A stretch of DNA of 64,000 nt from Mesoflavibacter zeaxanthinifaciens DSM 18436 (GTDB lineage: Bacteria > Bacteroidota > Bacteroidia > Flavobacteriales > Flavobacteriaceae). Where the stretch lies: positions 91,324-155,323 of the forward strand of contig NZ_KE383820.1 in assembly GCF_000422365.1 (NCBI RefSeq). The letters are read 5' to 3'. The position numbers were made by a program, and so were the translations under genes. The notes under the pieces are model-generated. The model had not been told where the DNA came from and made no database searches. It saw nothing but the letters and a program-made list of their open reading frames with translations. Shown in pieces: positions 1 to 8,222 of this stretch. Numbering within the stretch: the first letter of the stretch is position 1; each line of letters opens with the position of its first letter.

Positions 1-78
1 AAAGAAGTAAAAGAGGTACAAGTAGATTTAATCTCGATGACAGATAAAAAAGTATCAAAGGTACCAACGCAAGGCTAA
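1..78 (+). CDS. C-terminal end of an unidentified protein
   Basis: An open frame enters from the left edge and ends at a TAA at 76-78. Only 25 residues are visible, ending in DKKVSKVPTQG. This tail is too short to assign a family. A strong terminator follows 25 bases later, so this gene closes its transcription unit and the kinase gene downstream has its own promoter. Confidence 0.55.
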   Translation, partial: KEVKEVQVDLISMTDKKVSKVPTQG

Positions 79-102
79 GACATATATATTTAATTATATA
101 AA

Positions 103-144
103 AATCCTCTTCTAACATAACAGTTAGAAGAGGATTAGTTTTTT
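103..144 (+). terminator. Rho-independent terminator
   Basis: A perfect 14-bp stem (AATCCTCTTCTAAC paired with GTTAGAAGAGGATT) has a 6-base loop and is followed by a run of six T. It ends the transcript of the partial gene at the left edge. Confidence 0.85.
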
Positions 145-186
145 ATTTAAAATATTTTAAATTTGATTTATTAAGAACTCTACTTA

Positions 187-2217
187 GTGAAATATATATT
201 ATATATAACCTTACTAATCACTTTTTTCTCTTTTACTTCTTCACCAAAAGCTAAAGAAGAAGACCCTATTTTAAAAATTTTAAAACTAAGGAAACAAGCC
301 AATAATTCAGATTTAAACATATCTAAAAGGTTTGAATATGCTAGAGAAGCTATTTCGCTTTCAAAAAAATATGATAAAGACTCTACAGTATTAGCAAGTA
401 ACAGAGTGTTATCTTGGTTATTTATAGTGTCTGGGCAGTATGATTCTTTATATAGGGTAAATAAAGAAAATCTTAAAATTTCTACTAAAATAAAAGACTC
501 TCTTAAGATGGCTTATGCAAATAATAATCTAGGATTTTACTTTGCAGAGAGTAATAAAAATGACAGCGCTTATTACTATTATTACAATGCCAGAAAACTT
601 TACGAGCTTTTAAAAGATATACAAAACGAATCTAATATTATCCTTAATATGGCTAACATACAAGAGTCTGAAAGAGATTATATAGGTGCAGAAATAAATG
701 CCATTAAAGGAATAGAAATAGCAAAAACATTGCCAATATCTGACGGAAACAACCTTAACCTATGGGCTTTTAATAATTTAATTGGTATAGTCTCAAGTAA
801 AGTAAAAAGGTTTGATAAGTCTATTGAATATCATAATAAAGCTTTAGAGTATGCAGAAAAATTAAAAGCTGAAAAGTATAAATATTATAAAGACTTTTCA
901 GAGATGAACATAGCCATAGTACATCGCAGAAAAGGAGATTATGATAAAACAATACAAGTATTAAATAATATAAAAAACTTAGAAACATTAAAGGAAGAAG
1001 ATCCTCAAACCTATGTTTCTATAATTTCAAATTTAGCCTACGCCAAGTTTTTAAAAGGTAATTTTGTTTCAGAAGAAATAGAAAACACATTTAAAACAGC
1101 ATACAAATTTTCTATTGATCAAGATATAAAAGTAGAACAATCTATTATCGCCTCTTTTATTTCAGAATTATACTTACACCAAAAGCAAATAGATTCTGCT
1201 CAAAAATATGCAAATATAGCATACAATAAAGCAAATGAAGTAGGAGAAAACCAAACTGTCTTAGATGCGTTAATACTAAAAGCCAAAACCGAAACAGGAG
1301 AGCAATCTAAAGCATACTTATATGAACATATAAGGTTAAACGATAGTTTAATCTCCAAAGAACGAACAAACAGAAATAAATTTGCTAGAATTGAGTTTGA
1401 AACAGACGAAATTCTTCAAGAGAAAGAACAAATCTCTAAGCAAAGACAATGGTTAATTTTTATATCTGTAGGATTATTAGGCGTTTTATTCTTCTTGTAT
1501 ATCATTAAATCTCAAAGAGAAAAAAATAAAGAGTTACAACTACAAAAACAGCAACAAGAAGCAAATGAAGAGATCTATAAGTTAATGCTCTCTCAACAAG
1601 AAAAAATAGACGAAGCACGTAGCGTAGAGAAAAACCGAATTTCTCAAGAAATGCATGATGGTATCTTAGGACGACTTTTTGGAGCAAGATTAAGTCTAGA
1701 TAGCTTAAATCTAGTTAATACAGAAGATGCAATTTCAAAACGAAGTAAATACATTTCTGAATTAAAAAATATAGAAGACGATATAAGAAAGGTTTCTCAT
1801 GAGTTAAATTCAGATTTTGTTAATCAATCAGGATACTTCAATATGGTTAACAACCTAGTCGAAACTCAAATGACAGCCTACAATATCGATTATACGTTTA
1901 AAGCAGATTCTAATATTAATTGGGATATGCTTGATAACAAAATAAAAATTCACTTGTATAGAATCTTGCAAGAAACTATGCAAAACATCTATAAACATGC
2001 AGAATCAACGTTAGTTGATATCGAGTTTTATTTAGATAAAAATAAATTAAATTTAAAAATAACAGATAATGGTGTTGGATTTGACCAAACCAAAACTAAA
2101 AACGGAATTGGTCTAAAAAATATAAAAGATAGATTAAAGGAAATTAACGGAAATTTTAATGTCACATCTCAAATAAATAAAGGAACATCTGTTACAATTA
2201 CTGTCCCAAATATTTAA
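187..2217 (+). CDS. TPR-containing sensor histidine kinase, NarL/HisKA_3 type
   Basis: The start is a GTG giving MKYILYITLLI, an N-terminal signal or anchor. Residues about 30-400 are TPR-like helices (for example AYANNNLGFYFAESNKNDSA), probably periplasmic. One membrane helix lies near 420-442 (WLIFISVGLLGVLFFLYII) and is followed by a Q/E-rich coiled coil. The dimerisation motif SQEMHDGILGRL puts the phospho-acceptor at His490, the HisKA_3 subtype found with LuxR-type regulators. The C-terminal HATPase has an N box (QETMQNIYKHA) and G boxes (DNGVGFD, NGIGLKNI). It is co-transcribed with the response regulator 15 bases downstream, its likely partner. The signal sensed by the TPR part cannot be read from sequence. 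Confidence 0.93.
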   Translation: MKYILYITLLITFFSFTSSPKAKEEDPILKILKLRKQANNSDLNISKRFEYAREAISLSKKYDKDSTVLASNRVLSWLFIVSGQYDSLYRVNKENLKISTKIKDSLKMAYANNNLGFYFAESNKNDSAYYYYYNARKLYELLKDIQNESNIILNMANIQESERDYIGAEINAIKGIEIAKTLPISDGNNLNLWAFNNLIGIVSSKVKRFDKSIEYHNKALEYAEKLKAEKYKYYKDFSEMNIAIVHRRKGDYDKTIQVLNNIKNLETLKEEDPQTYVSIISNLAYAKFLKGNFVSEEIENTFKTAYKFSIDQDIKVEQSIIASFISELYLHQKQIDSAQKYANIAYNKANEVGENQTVLDALILKAKTETGEQSKAYLYEHIRLNDSLISKERTNRNKFARIEFETDEILQEKEQISKQRQWLIFISVGLLGVLFFLYIIKSQREKNKELQLQKQQQEANEEIYKLMLSQQEKIDEARSVEKNRISQEMHDGILGRLFGARLSLDSLNLVNTEDAISKRSKYISELKNIEDDIRKVSHELNSDFVNQSGYFNMVNNLVETQMTAYNIDYTFKADSNINWDMLDNKIKIHLYRILQETMQNIYKHAESTLVDIEFYLDKNKLNLKITDNGVGFDQTKTKNGIGLKNIKDRLKEINGNFNVTSQINKGTSVTITVPNI

Positions 2218-2232
2218 ACTAACTAAAAAAAC

Positions 2233-2910
2233 ATGAAAACTCAAGAGTTAAAAATACTAATGGTTGATGATCATCCAATGATTATAGAAGGCTATATGCA
2301 TACATTAATGGCTACAAAAAAAGAAAACCAGTCTTTGACAATAGATATAGCTTCAGATTGTGATTCGGCATTAAAAGCCATGAAAAAAGCAAAAAGCATA
2401 GGCGTACCTTACAATATTTATTTTTTTGATATTAGTATACCAGAGTCTAGTGATGGCTTATATAAATCTGGAGAAGATTTAGCAAAACGAGTAAGAATGG
2501 TAGAAGAAGATGCCAAAATAGTAATTCTGACTATGTTTGATGAAGTTTATAGAATACATGATATTATAAAAACTATAAACCCAGAAGGATTTTTAATAAA
2601 AAGCGATTTAACCTCTAGTGAGCTAGCTAGTGCTTTTCAAGCCATTCAAAATAATCCTCCATTTTATAGTGGTACTATAAATAGAATACTAAGAAAAAGC
2701 TTACAAAATCCAATAACTTTAGATTTGGTAAATCATAAAATGCTTCATCTTTTATCATTAGGTGTAAAGACAAAAGATTTAGTTAAACATTTAGACTTAA
2801 CATTAAGTGCAATTGAAAAAAGAAAGAAAAACATAAAAGAACTTTTCTTTGTTGAGGATGGTAAGGATGAAACTTTAATTAAAATTGCGAAAGAAAAAGG
2901 CTACATATAA
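2233..2910 (+). CDS. NarL/LuxR-type response regulator
   Basis: The receiver domain (about 1-140) has the acidic pair VDDHP and phospho-acceptor Asp66 (FFDISIP). Thr near ILTM and Lys in LIKSD complete the active site. The C-terminal about 60 residues (LLSLGVKTKDLVKHLDLTLSAIEKRKKNIK) form a LuxR/GerE-like helix-turn-helix. It is the cognate partner of the upstream kinase. Two 18-bp palindromes 70-110 bases beyond its stop codon, placed just upstream of a promoter, are the best candidates for its binding sites. Their assignment to this regulator rests on proximity only. Confidence 0.93.
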   Translation: MKTQELKILMVDDHPMIIEGYMHTLMATKKENQSLTIDIASDCDSALKAMKKAKSIGVPYNIYFFDISIPESSDGLYKSGEDLAKRVRMVEEDAKIVILTMFDEVYRIHDIIKTINPEGFLIKSDLTSSELASAFQAIQNNPPFYSGTINRILRKSLQNPITLDLVNHKMLHLLSLGVKTKDLVKHLDLTLSAIEKRKKNIKELFFVEDGKDETLIKIAKEKGYI

Positions 2911-2981
2911 AAACTTTTAAAGAAAATTACAATTTTGTTTAACGTTAAAAAAAGCTTTAAAAGTCTACCTATACTTAAGGC

Positions 2982-3050
2982 TTATGGTTTTTACCGCAAT
3001 CTACTTACGGTAAAAACCGTAAAGGTATAATATACAATTACTTATATTTG
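2982..3050 (+). promoter_or_regulatory. Two palindromic operators and a -7 promoter element
   Basis: The second site (3005-3022, TTACGGTAAAAACCGTAA) is a perfect 7+4+7 inverted repeat. The first (2982-2999) is the same palindrome in the other orientation with two mismatches. Their centres are 23 bp apart, about two helical turns. TATATTTG at 3043-3050 fits the Bacteroidetes -7 consensus and predicts a start near 3057, putting the sites at about -43 and -66. That is where a class of activators binds. The likely binder is the NarL-type regulator encoded just upstream. Confidence 0.65.
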
Positions 3051-3056
3051 TAATGA

Positions 3057-3156
3057 CTATTAATTTAAGTATTTTCCCTTATAAACTTAGTTTGGTTAAT
3101 AGCATTTACATTTACACACAAGAAAAAGCAACATCGCTCGATGTTGCTTTTTCATT
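3057..3156 (+). ncRNA. Candidate small regulatory RNA, about 100 nt
   Basis: The stretch begins just after a good -7 element (3043-3050) and ends in a perfect 14-bp terminator hairpin (3123-3152). The 5' half can fold: CTATTAA (3057-3063) pairs with TTAATAG (3096-3102), and TAAGT with ACTTA inside, leaving a pyrimidine-rich loop. The only frame of any length (39 codons from 3053) would start inside the promoter and run through the terminator, so a protein is unlikely. The two operators upstream suggest control by the neighbouring two-component system. The RNA and its targets are inferred. Confidence 0.5.
3123..3156 (+). terminator. Strong terminator, probably bidirectional
   Basis: AAAAAGCAACATCG and CGATGTTGCTTTTT form a perfect 14-bp stem with a 2-base loop. 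T tracts lie on both strands. It ends the candidate small RNA on the + strand and can also end the DUF456 gene, which converges from the right. Confidence 0.85.
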
Positions 3157-3177
3157 TTATATATATGATTAAAAAAA

Positions 3178-3675
3178 TTAAAAAATTAAATGCTTAAATT
3201 CCCAAAACGTACTAATAAAAAAGCCCATGTAGACTACTGCTACAATAAACTTTAAAAAAGTACCAGTTACAAAACCTAAAAAGGAGCCAAAAGCAGCTTT
3301 TAAAGCAGTTTTAGAATCTGCTTTATTAGATAACTCACCCAAGTACGCACCAACAAAAGGTCCAATAATAATACCAAATAGTATTGGCGCAATTAGTCCT
3401 ATAATTAAACCTAACGTTGTCCCAATCATTCCGGATCTACTACCGCCAAATCTTTTAGTACCAATTGCAGGTATGATGTAGTCTAAAGCAAAAATTAATA
3501 ATGCAACGATTAAGGTTATAATCAAGAAAGAAGTGTCGTTGGGCACAGCGTCTGTAATAAATAAAAATAACAAACCAATCCAACTTAAAGGTGGACCAGG
3601 TAAAATTGGTAAGATGCTTCCAACTAAGCCTAACAAGATAAATGCAAAGCCAATAATGGTTAAAAAAATATCCAT
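3178..3675 (-). CDS. DUF456 family membrane protein
   Basis: This is a small, glycine-rich integral membrane protein of 165 residues with about four to five hydrophobic segments. The pattern LVGSILPILPGPPLSWIGLL near residues 16-35 and the SRSGMIGTTLGLIIGL segment are characteristic of DUF456 (COG2839). The molecular role of the family is unknown. It is transcribed alone, divergently from the BlaI gene, and ends at the terminator it shares with the candidate small RNA. Confidence 0.85.
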   Translation of the reverse strand: MDIFLTIIGFAFILLGLVGSILPILPGPPLSWIGLLFLFITDAVPNDTSFLIITLIVALLIFALDYIIPAIGTKRFGGSRSGMIGTTLGLIIGLIAPILFGIIIGPFVGAYLGELSNKADSKTALKAAFGSFLGFVTGTFLKFIVAVVYMGFFISTFWEFKHLIF

Positions 3676-3723
3676 AAGTTTTTGTTTATATGACGATTAT
3701 ATTTCTGTTATGTTACATTTTTA

Positions 3724-3788
3724 AACTAAAAAATTAGTTTAAACTAATTTTTTAGTTATATTTGTTGTATTCAACTAAAACTTTAGTT
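3724..3788 (+). promoter_or_regulatory. Three tandem BlaI-type operators around the blaI/M56 promoter
   Basis: Three 16-bp inverted repeats of the form AACTAAnnnnTTAGTT occur at 3724-3739, 3742-3757 and 3773-3788. The ACTA/TAGT half-site core is typical of BlaI/MecI operators. A -7 element TATATTTG at 3757-3764 lies between the second and third sites, so bound repressor would cover the promoter and the transcription start. This points to autorepression of the following BlaI/M56 operon. Confidence 0.8.
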
Positions 3789-3794
3789 ATAAAA

Positions 3795-4154
3795 ATGAAA
3801 CCACTTACAAAAGCAGAAGAAGATATTATGCAAGTCCTTTGGCAATTAGAAAAAGCTAATGTAAAAGATATAATTAATATACTTCCAGAACCTAAACCAG
3901 CTTACAACACGGTTTCTACAATTGTTAGGATTTTAGAATCCAAAGGATTTGTAGATTATGAAAAAAAAGGAAAGGGACATGTGTATTTTCCTATACTTAA
4001 AAAACAAGACTATAGCAATCAAAGCTTAAACACCTTGGTCGAAAATTATTTTCAAGGATCTTTTAAAAGTATGGTGTCTTTTTTTGTGAAGAAAAATGAT
4101 ATAAATATTGAAGAGCTAGAAAGTGTTTTAAAAGAAATCAATAAAAACGAATAG
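3795..4154 (+). CDS. BlaI/MecI-family transcriptional repressor
   Basis: The protein is 119 residues from ATG at 3795 (MKPLTKAEEDIMQVLWQLEK). An in-frame TTG at 3762 would lie inside the promoter and is rejected. The winged-helix segment TVSTIVRILESKGFVDYEKKGKGHVYFP is a typical BlaI fold. The C-terminal helices serve for dimerisation and, in the family, carry the site cut by the partner protease. The M56 gene begins 2 bases after the stop. Three matching operators upstream imply that it represses its own operon until the M56 protein signals. Confidence 0.9.
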   Translation: MKPLTKAEEDIMQVLWQLEKANVKDIINILPEPKPAYNTVSTIVRILESKGFVDYEKKGKGHVYFPILKKQDYSNQSLNTLVENYFQGSFKSMVSFFVKKNDINIEELESVLKEINKNE

Positions 4155-4156
4155 TT

Positions 4157-5908
4157 ATGATTACCTATATCATTCAAATAATAGCTTTTCAACTTATATT
4201 TTTATTGGTTTATGAAGCGCTTTTAAAAAAAGAAACGTTTTTTAATTACAACCGTTGTTATTTATTATCAACTTCTGTATTGTCATTACTCTTGCCTTTT
4301 ATTAAAATTGAAAGTTTTACTAAAACCTTACCAAGTAAATATGTAGTTGTTTTACCAGAAGTTGTTTTAGGTAACGTGAAAAAAACACCACAAATAATTA
4401 CAGAAGCTTCAACTATTGCCAATAAAACCTCATGGTTAACGCTTAACAATATTATCATTTTAGGTAGTTGTATTGCATTTTTAATTTTTGTCTTTAAACT
4501 ATCTAAACTTTTAAAATTATGGGCAAAATCTAAAAAAGTAAAGTCTAAAGGATATCAAATCTTATCACTGTCAAATACAACTGTTGCTTTTTCCTTTTTT
4601 AACTATGTGTTTATTGGTAACCAACTAACAGAACAACAAAAAGAAAGTATTTTGGCACATGAGCTTATTCATGTTAAACAAAAACACAGCATAGATTTAT
4701 TGTGGTTAGAAGTATTAAAAATTGCACTTTGGTTTAATCCTTTAGTATATGTCTACAAAGGATATTTAATACAAGTGCACGAATATATTGCCGACCAAAA
4801 TGCCATAAAAACCGTCAATAAAAAAGACTATTATCAGCGTTTATTACAGCAAATTTTTGATGTAAAATCGTTGCCTTTCGTCAATCCATTTTTTAAACAA
4901 TCATTAATCAAAAAACGAATTATTATGTTAAAAAAATCAAAATCAAAACCAGTCTATTTAATTAAGTACTTGCTACTAATACCAATGATTACAGCAATGT
5001 TGGTGTATTCTTCATGTTCTCAAGACGAAACTAGTAAAGCAAATACAGAACAAACCACATTAACGGAAGAAGAATTGGTAGAAAAATACTTAAACGATTA
5101 TAGAAGCAAGTATAAAGATAATATTGAAAAATTGTTTTCAGAGAATAAGGCAGATTATAATAATTACTTAAACACTTTAGACCAATATGCAAGACTTAAA
5201 GCTAAGTTTTTGTTTATGGCAGAAGATTTTAAGTTAAAAAATGGTAAGTCTGCAAATTTCATTAATGAAATAAAAAATCAAACCTATCAAGACTATTTAA
5301 AAAATAAAGAAACCCAAGAGTCTAAAGATAATTGGATTGGCAATCCAAAAAGAGGTACTTTAAGATTATTAGTAGAAGATTTAGATAATTTAACTACTGA
5401 AGAAGAAGCATTGAAACAGTCAAAATTAGCGCAAATAAATAAAGAAGAATGGTATCATGCTTTGGTAATATCTGATGGTTACAGACATATTAAAATTGAA
5501 GTTAGAGAACCAAAAGGCGATTACATTCACGATACAAATAACGAAATAGATGTTCCTTTTAGTATTATAGAACAAGTCCCATTAATTGAAGGTTGTGAAA
5601 CATTAGTTAATCTTAAAGAACAAAAAGAGTGTTTTTCAAATAAAATTAACGAGCATGTTATGAAAAACTTCAATACAGAACTAGCAAATACACTTGGTTT
5701 AGAAAAAGGTGTAAAACGCATTTTTGTAAGCTTTAAAATAGATGTTAATGGAGATGTAGTAAATGTAAAAGCTAGAGCACCACATAAAGATTTAGAAGAA
5801 GAAGCTATCAGAGTGATTAATTTATTACCAAAAATGACACCTGGTACAGATAAAGGTAAACAAGTTAATGTGCCTTATAGCTTACCAATAACCTTTAAAG
5901 TAGATTAG
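4157..5908 (+). CDS. M56 (BlaR1-like) membrane metallopeptidase with C-terminal TonB domain
   Basis: The protein is 583 residues. N-terminal membrane helices (about 1-23, 36-50, 93-118) surround a cytoplasmic zinc-protease domain with HELIH (an HExxH motif) followed by KQKHSIDLLWLE. A further membrane helix near 272-287 ends in YSSC. The remaining 300 residues are extracytoplasmic, and the last about 115 (VKRIFVSFKIDVNGDV...) match the TonB C-terminal fold. In BlaR1 proteins this outer domain binds beta-lactam. Here it is replaced by a TonB-like domain, so the signal is probably different. It forms an operon with the BlaI gene. Confidence 0.85.
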   Translation: MITYIIQIIAFQLIFLLVYEALLKKETFFNYNRCYLLSTSVLSLLLPFIKIESFTKTLPSKYVVVLPEVVLGNVKKTPQIITEASTIANKTSWLTLNNIIILGSCIAFLIFVFKLSKLLKLWAKSKKVKSKGYQILSLSNTTVAFSFFNYVFIGNQLTEQQKESILAHELIHVKQKHSIDLLWLEVLKIALWFNPLVYVYKGYLIQVHEYIADQNAIKTVNKKDYYQRLLQQIFDVKSLPFVNPFFKQSLIKKRIIMLKKSKSKPVYLIKYLLLIPMITAMLVYSSCSQDETSKANTEQTTLTEEELVEKYLNDYRSKYKDNIEKLFSENKADYNNYLNTLDQYARLKAKFLFMAEDFKLKNGKSANFINEIKNQTYQDYLKNKETQESKDNWIGNPKRGTLRLLVEDLDNLTTEEEALKQSKLAQINKEEWYHALVISDGYRHIKIEVREPKGDYIHDTNNEIDVPFSIIEQVPLIEGCETLVNLKEQKECFSNKINEHVMKNFNTELANTLGLEKGVKRIFVSFKIDVNGDVVNVKARAPHKDLEEEAIRVINLLPKMTPGTDKGKQVNVPYSLPITFKVD

Positions 5909-5932
5909 TAATTTTTCTTTTTAAAAAGTTAC

Positions 5933-5960
5933 AACCGAAGTCTTTTGCTTCGGTTTTTTT
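5933..5960 (+). terminator. Rho-independent terminator
   Basis: AACCGAAG pairs with CTTCGGTT across a 7-base loop, followed by a T run. It closes the blaI/M56 operon. Confidence 0.75.
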
Positions 5961-6028
5961 ATGGTCAACACCTAATAAATATACAATTATCAAGTAAAAA
6001 TCGTATTTTTCGGCGATACTTGTTTAAT

Positions 6029-6505
6029 ATGAAGCAAATAGCAATTTTTTTTATATTCCTTTTGTTAGTGTCTTGTCAGTATTTTGAAGCTAAAAAGACA
6101 TCAAAAGATGCTATTCTAAAAAAGGAATTAAAAACATTTAATTGGAACGAAGTAGACACATATCCAAGCTTTCCTGTTTGCGATTCTTTAGACACATTGA
6201 CTAATAAAAAACAGTGTTTTGAAACTACGTTAGCCAACCACATAAGTACACAATTAGCTAAAGAAACCTTTGTGGTGACTCAGGATATTAATGACACTAT
6301 AATTTTAGAATTTTTAATTTCAGAAAAAGGACAATTACAAATTGAAAAATTTACAGTAGATTCTTTAACTATATCAGAGTTACCAAATATTCAACAAATA
6401 ATAGAAAGTAGTTTAGACAGTTTGCCTCCAATTTATGCAGCTTTAAAGCGCGGTCAGCAAGTGAAAACACAATTTAAATTACCTATTGTTCTTCAGGTTA
6501 ATTAA
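6029..6505 (+). CDS. Small lipoprotein with a TonB-C-like domain
   Basis: Translation most likely starts at ATG 6029 (MKQIAIFFIFLLLVSCQ), giving a lipoprotein signal with lipobox LVSC, rather than at the upstream in-frame start at 5945. TATTTTTC at 6004-6011 resembles a -7 element. The mature part resembles the C-terminal half of the preceding M56 protein. It has the same order of elements: a CDSLDTLTNKKQCFETTLANHI segment, then a strand region and LPIVLQVN at the end. It may have arisen by duplication of that domain. Function unknown. Confidence 0.7.
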   Translation: MKQIAIFFIFLLLVSCQYFEAKKTSKDAILKKELKTFNWNEVDTYPSFPVCDSLDTLTNKKQCFETTLANHISTQLAKETFVVTQDINDTIILEFLISEKGQLQIEKFTVDSLTISELPNIQQIIESSLDSLPPIYAALKRGQQVKTQFKLPIVLQVN

Positions 6506-6522
6506 AAGATTATTAACTTTTT

Positions 6523-6550
6523 TGTCATTGCAGAGCGCAGCGAAGAATCT
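6523..6550. repeat. Degenerate REP-like fragment
   Basis: TGTCATTGCAGAGCGCAGCG followed by AAGAATCT resembles the dispersed GTCATTGCGAGC...GCAATCT type of intergenic repeat common in flavobacteria. It lies between convergent genes. Only one partial copy is seen in the window. Confidence 0.35.
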
Positions 6551-6557
6551 AAAAAAA

Positions 6558-7298
6558 CTACTTCGGAAACTTAACAGCAAACTTTTTCATCAACCTTAAA
6601 ACTTCAACATATAACCAAATAAGAGTTGCTAATAATCCCCAAGTAGCAAGCCATTCTTTGTGTTTTGGCGCACGATGTTTTTGTCTTTCAATAAAATCAA
6701 AGTCTAAGAGTAATGATAAAGCTGCGAAAACAATAGCAAAAATATTAAAGCCAATAGCAAACCAACTTGTTCCCCAAATAAAGCTCTTTATGCCAAAAAA
6801 GCTTAAAACCCATGTGATGATATAAACTACAAAAATACTAGCACAAGTAGTAATAATAATACTTCGTAGCTTTTTGGTAACAATAATAATGCGTGTTTGA
6901 TAAAGTAATAACATTACAAAAAATGTTATTATAGTAACACCAATTGCTTGATACGGTAAATCCGGAAATTTTGCTTGAGCATAAGCAGTAATTCCTCCAA
7001 GAAAAAAACCTTTTGCAACCGAGTATAATGGAACCAAAAAATGAGCCCATTGTTGCCTAACCGAGATGATAATACTAATCACTATTGCAGCAATACCACC
7101 ACCAGAAGCAAACCATTTTATACTTGTGCCTTGTGTTTGTAGTTTCCAAATACCAACAACAATTGCAGTTATAATTAATAGGCAATACAAGGTTTTTAAT
7201 AAAATGCCACCAACGGTCATTTTTTTGGGTTCTTGGTCGTAATTATCCCAAAAGTAACCGTCAAAAACAGGATTAGAAGTTTTGTCTATTAAACTCAT
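6558..7298 (-). CDS. Bax inhibitor-1/YccA family membrane protein
   Basis: The protein is 246 residues with seven hydrophobic segments and a short soluble N-terminus (MSLIDKTSNPVFDGYFWDNY). Segments such as YSVAKGFFLGGITAYAQAKFPDLPYQAIGVT and LSLLLDFDFIERQKHRAPKHKEW match the Bax inhibitor-1/YccA-like family (COG4760 type). The acidic DFDFI in the penultimate helix region is typical. Members are proposed channels or stress-related membrane proteins, but the bacterial role is unsettled. The upstream gene ends one base before this start, so the two form an operon. Confidence 0.88.
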   Translation of the reverse strand: MSLIDKTSNPVFDGYFWDNYDQEPKKMTVGGILLKTLYCLLIITAIVVGIWKLQTQGTSIKWFASGGGIAAIVISIIISVRQQWAHFLVPLYSVAKGFFLGGITAYAQAKFPDLPYQAIGVTIITFFVMLLLYQTRIIIVTKKLRSIIITTCASIFVVYIITWVLSFFGIKSFIWGTSWFAIGFNIFAIVFAALSLLLDFDFIERQKHRAPKHKEWLATWGLLATLIWLYVEVLRLMKKFAVKFPK

Positions 7299-8171
7299 TT
7301 ATAAGTTAAATTTATAGCCTAAAGCTACATCTGTAGGAAAGTTATCTTCATTATCTATAAATGCAGCAAATAAAGAGTCAAATATTAAAGTGATATAACC
7401 ATTACCAACTTTAAAATCGGCACCAAGTCCAAAAATTAAAGGTGCGTCAAATTCGGTATTAGAGACTTCGTTTTCTATTAAATTTCCTGGGTTTTCAGGG
7501 TTTTCAACTATATAAGTTGCGTTTACATTAGTTAATGTTGCAAATTTAGTTTGCGCGTAAACATTAAAATTATCTTGATTTATAAACCTAAATCTATAGC
7601 CTAAAGCTAATTGTGTAGCACTATATTGTAGATTGTCATTTTCTGCAATGTATCTTAGGTTAACAAATCCAGCATGTTTAGGTTGTGCTTTGTCTTGGAC
7701 AATTTCTAGCTCAGTCCCAAAAAACAGACTGTTTTCATTATCAGGGTTATTTACAAAAGGATTGTTAGTTAAACCTCCAAAAACACTTAATCTAGTTTTA
7801 AGTTTTGGTTTACCATCATTAGCTGTATAAGTATCGTCTACAGAAGCGTTATATTTATTTACAAATTGCTTCAAACCAAATAATGTAAATTTAGTTTTAG
7901 ACGCATCCATGTCAGTTAAATTAGTAAGTGTAGTTTGATATTCGTTTTGGTACTTATTGTTGTTGCCTTTAGTGTTTTTAAGTTCGGTTACAGCGTTGTC
8001 TTCGGTTTTAATAAAATATCTAAATTGCCCATCAACAGAAGTCCAAAGTAGTTCTAAAGTGCCTTCTACTTCAGTGTCTAATTTTAAAGATTCGCCATTA
8101 ACAGAGTAGGTTTGTTGTGCAAAACTTAATGTTGAAACACATAAGCTTAAAATGAAAAGTAAACGTTTCAT
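7299..8171 (-). CDS. Secreted protein, probable outer-membrane beta-barrel
   Basis: The signal peptide is MKRLLFILSLCVSTLSFAQQ. The mature part is beta-rich, with alternating strands in the second half (FFGTELEIVQDK, AGFVNLRYIAEN, LALGYRFRFI, FNVYAQTKFATL) and the terminal segment DVALGYKFNL. This fits a small outer-membrane barrel with a C-terminal aromatic/hydrophobic end. I do not recognise a named family. It precedes and is co-oriented with the Bax-inhibitor-like gene at a 1-base spacing. Confidence 0.6.
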   Translation of the reverse strand: MKRLLFILSLCVSTLSFAQQTYSVNGESLKLDTEVEGTLELLWTSVDGQFRYFIKTEDNAVTELKNTKGNNNKYQNEYQTTLTNLTDMDASKTKFTLFGLKQFVNKYNASVDDTYTANDGKPKLKTRLSVFGGLTNNPFVNNPDNENSLFFGTELEIVQDKAQPKHAGFVNLRYIAENDNLQYSATQLALGYRFRFINQDNFNVYAQTKFATLTNVNATYIVENPENPGNLIENEVSNTEFDAPLIFGLGADFKVGNGYITLIFDSLFAAFIDNEDNFPTDVALGYKFNL

Positions 8172-8222
8172 AGAGATTGTAATTTGGTTCTATGCTAAAG
8201 TAGAAATTTTTAAACTAATAAA

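Noticed and set aside
3053-3172. 39-codon open frame across the candidate small RNA
   Set aside because: Its ATG lies just downstream of the -7 element and before the predicted transcription start. It has no ribosome site, and it runs through the terminator stem.
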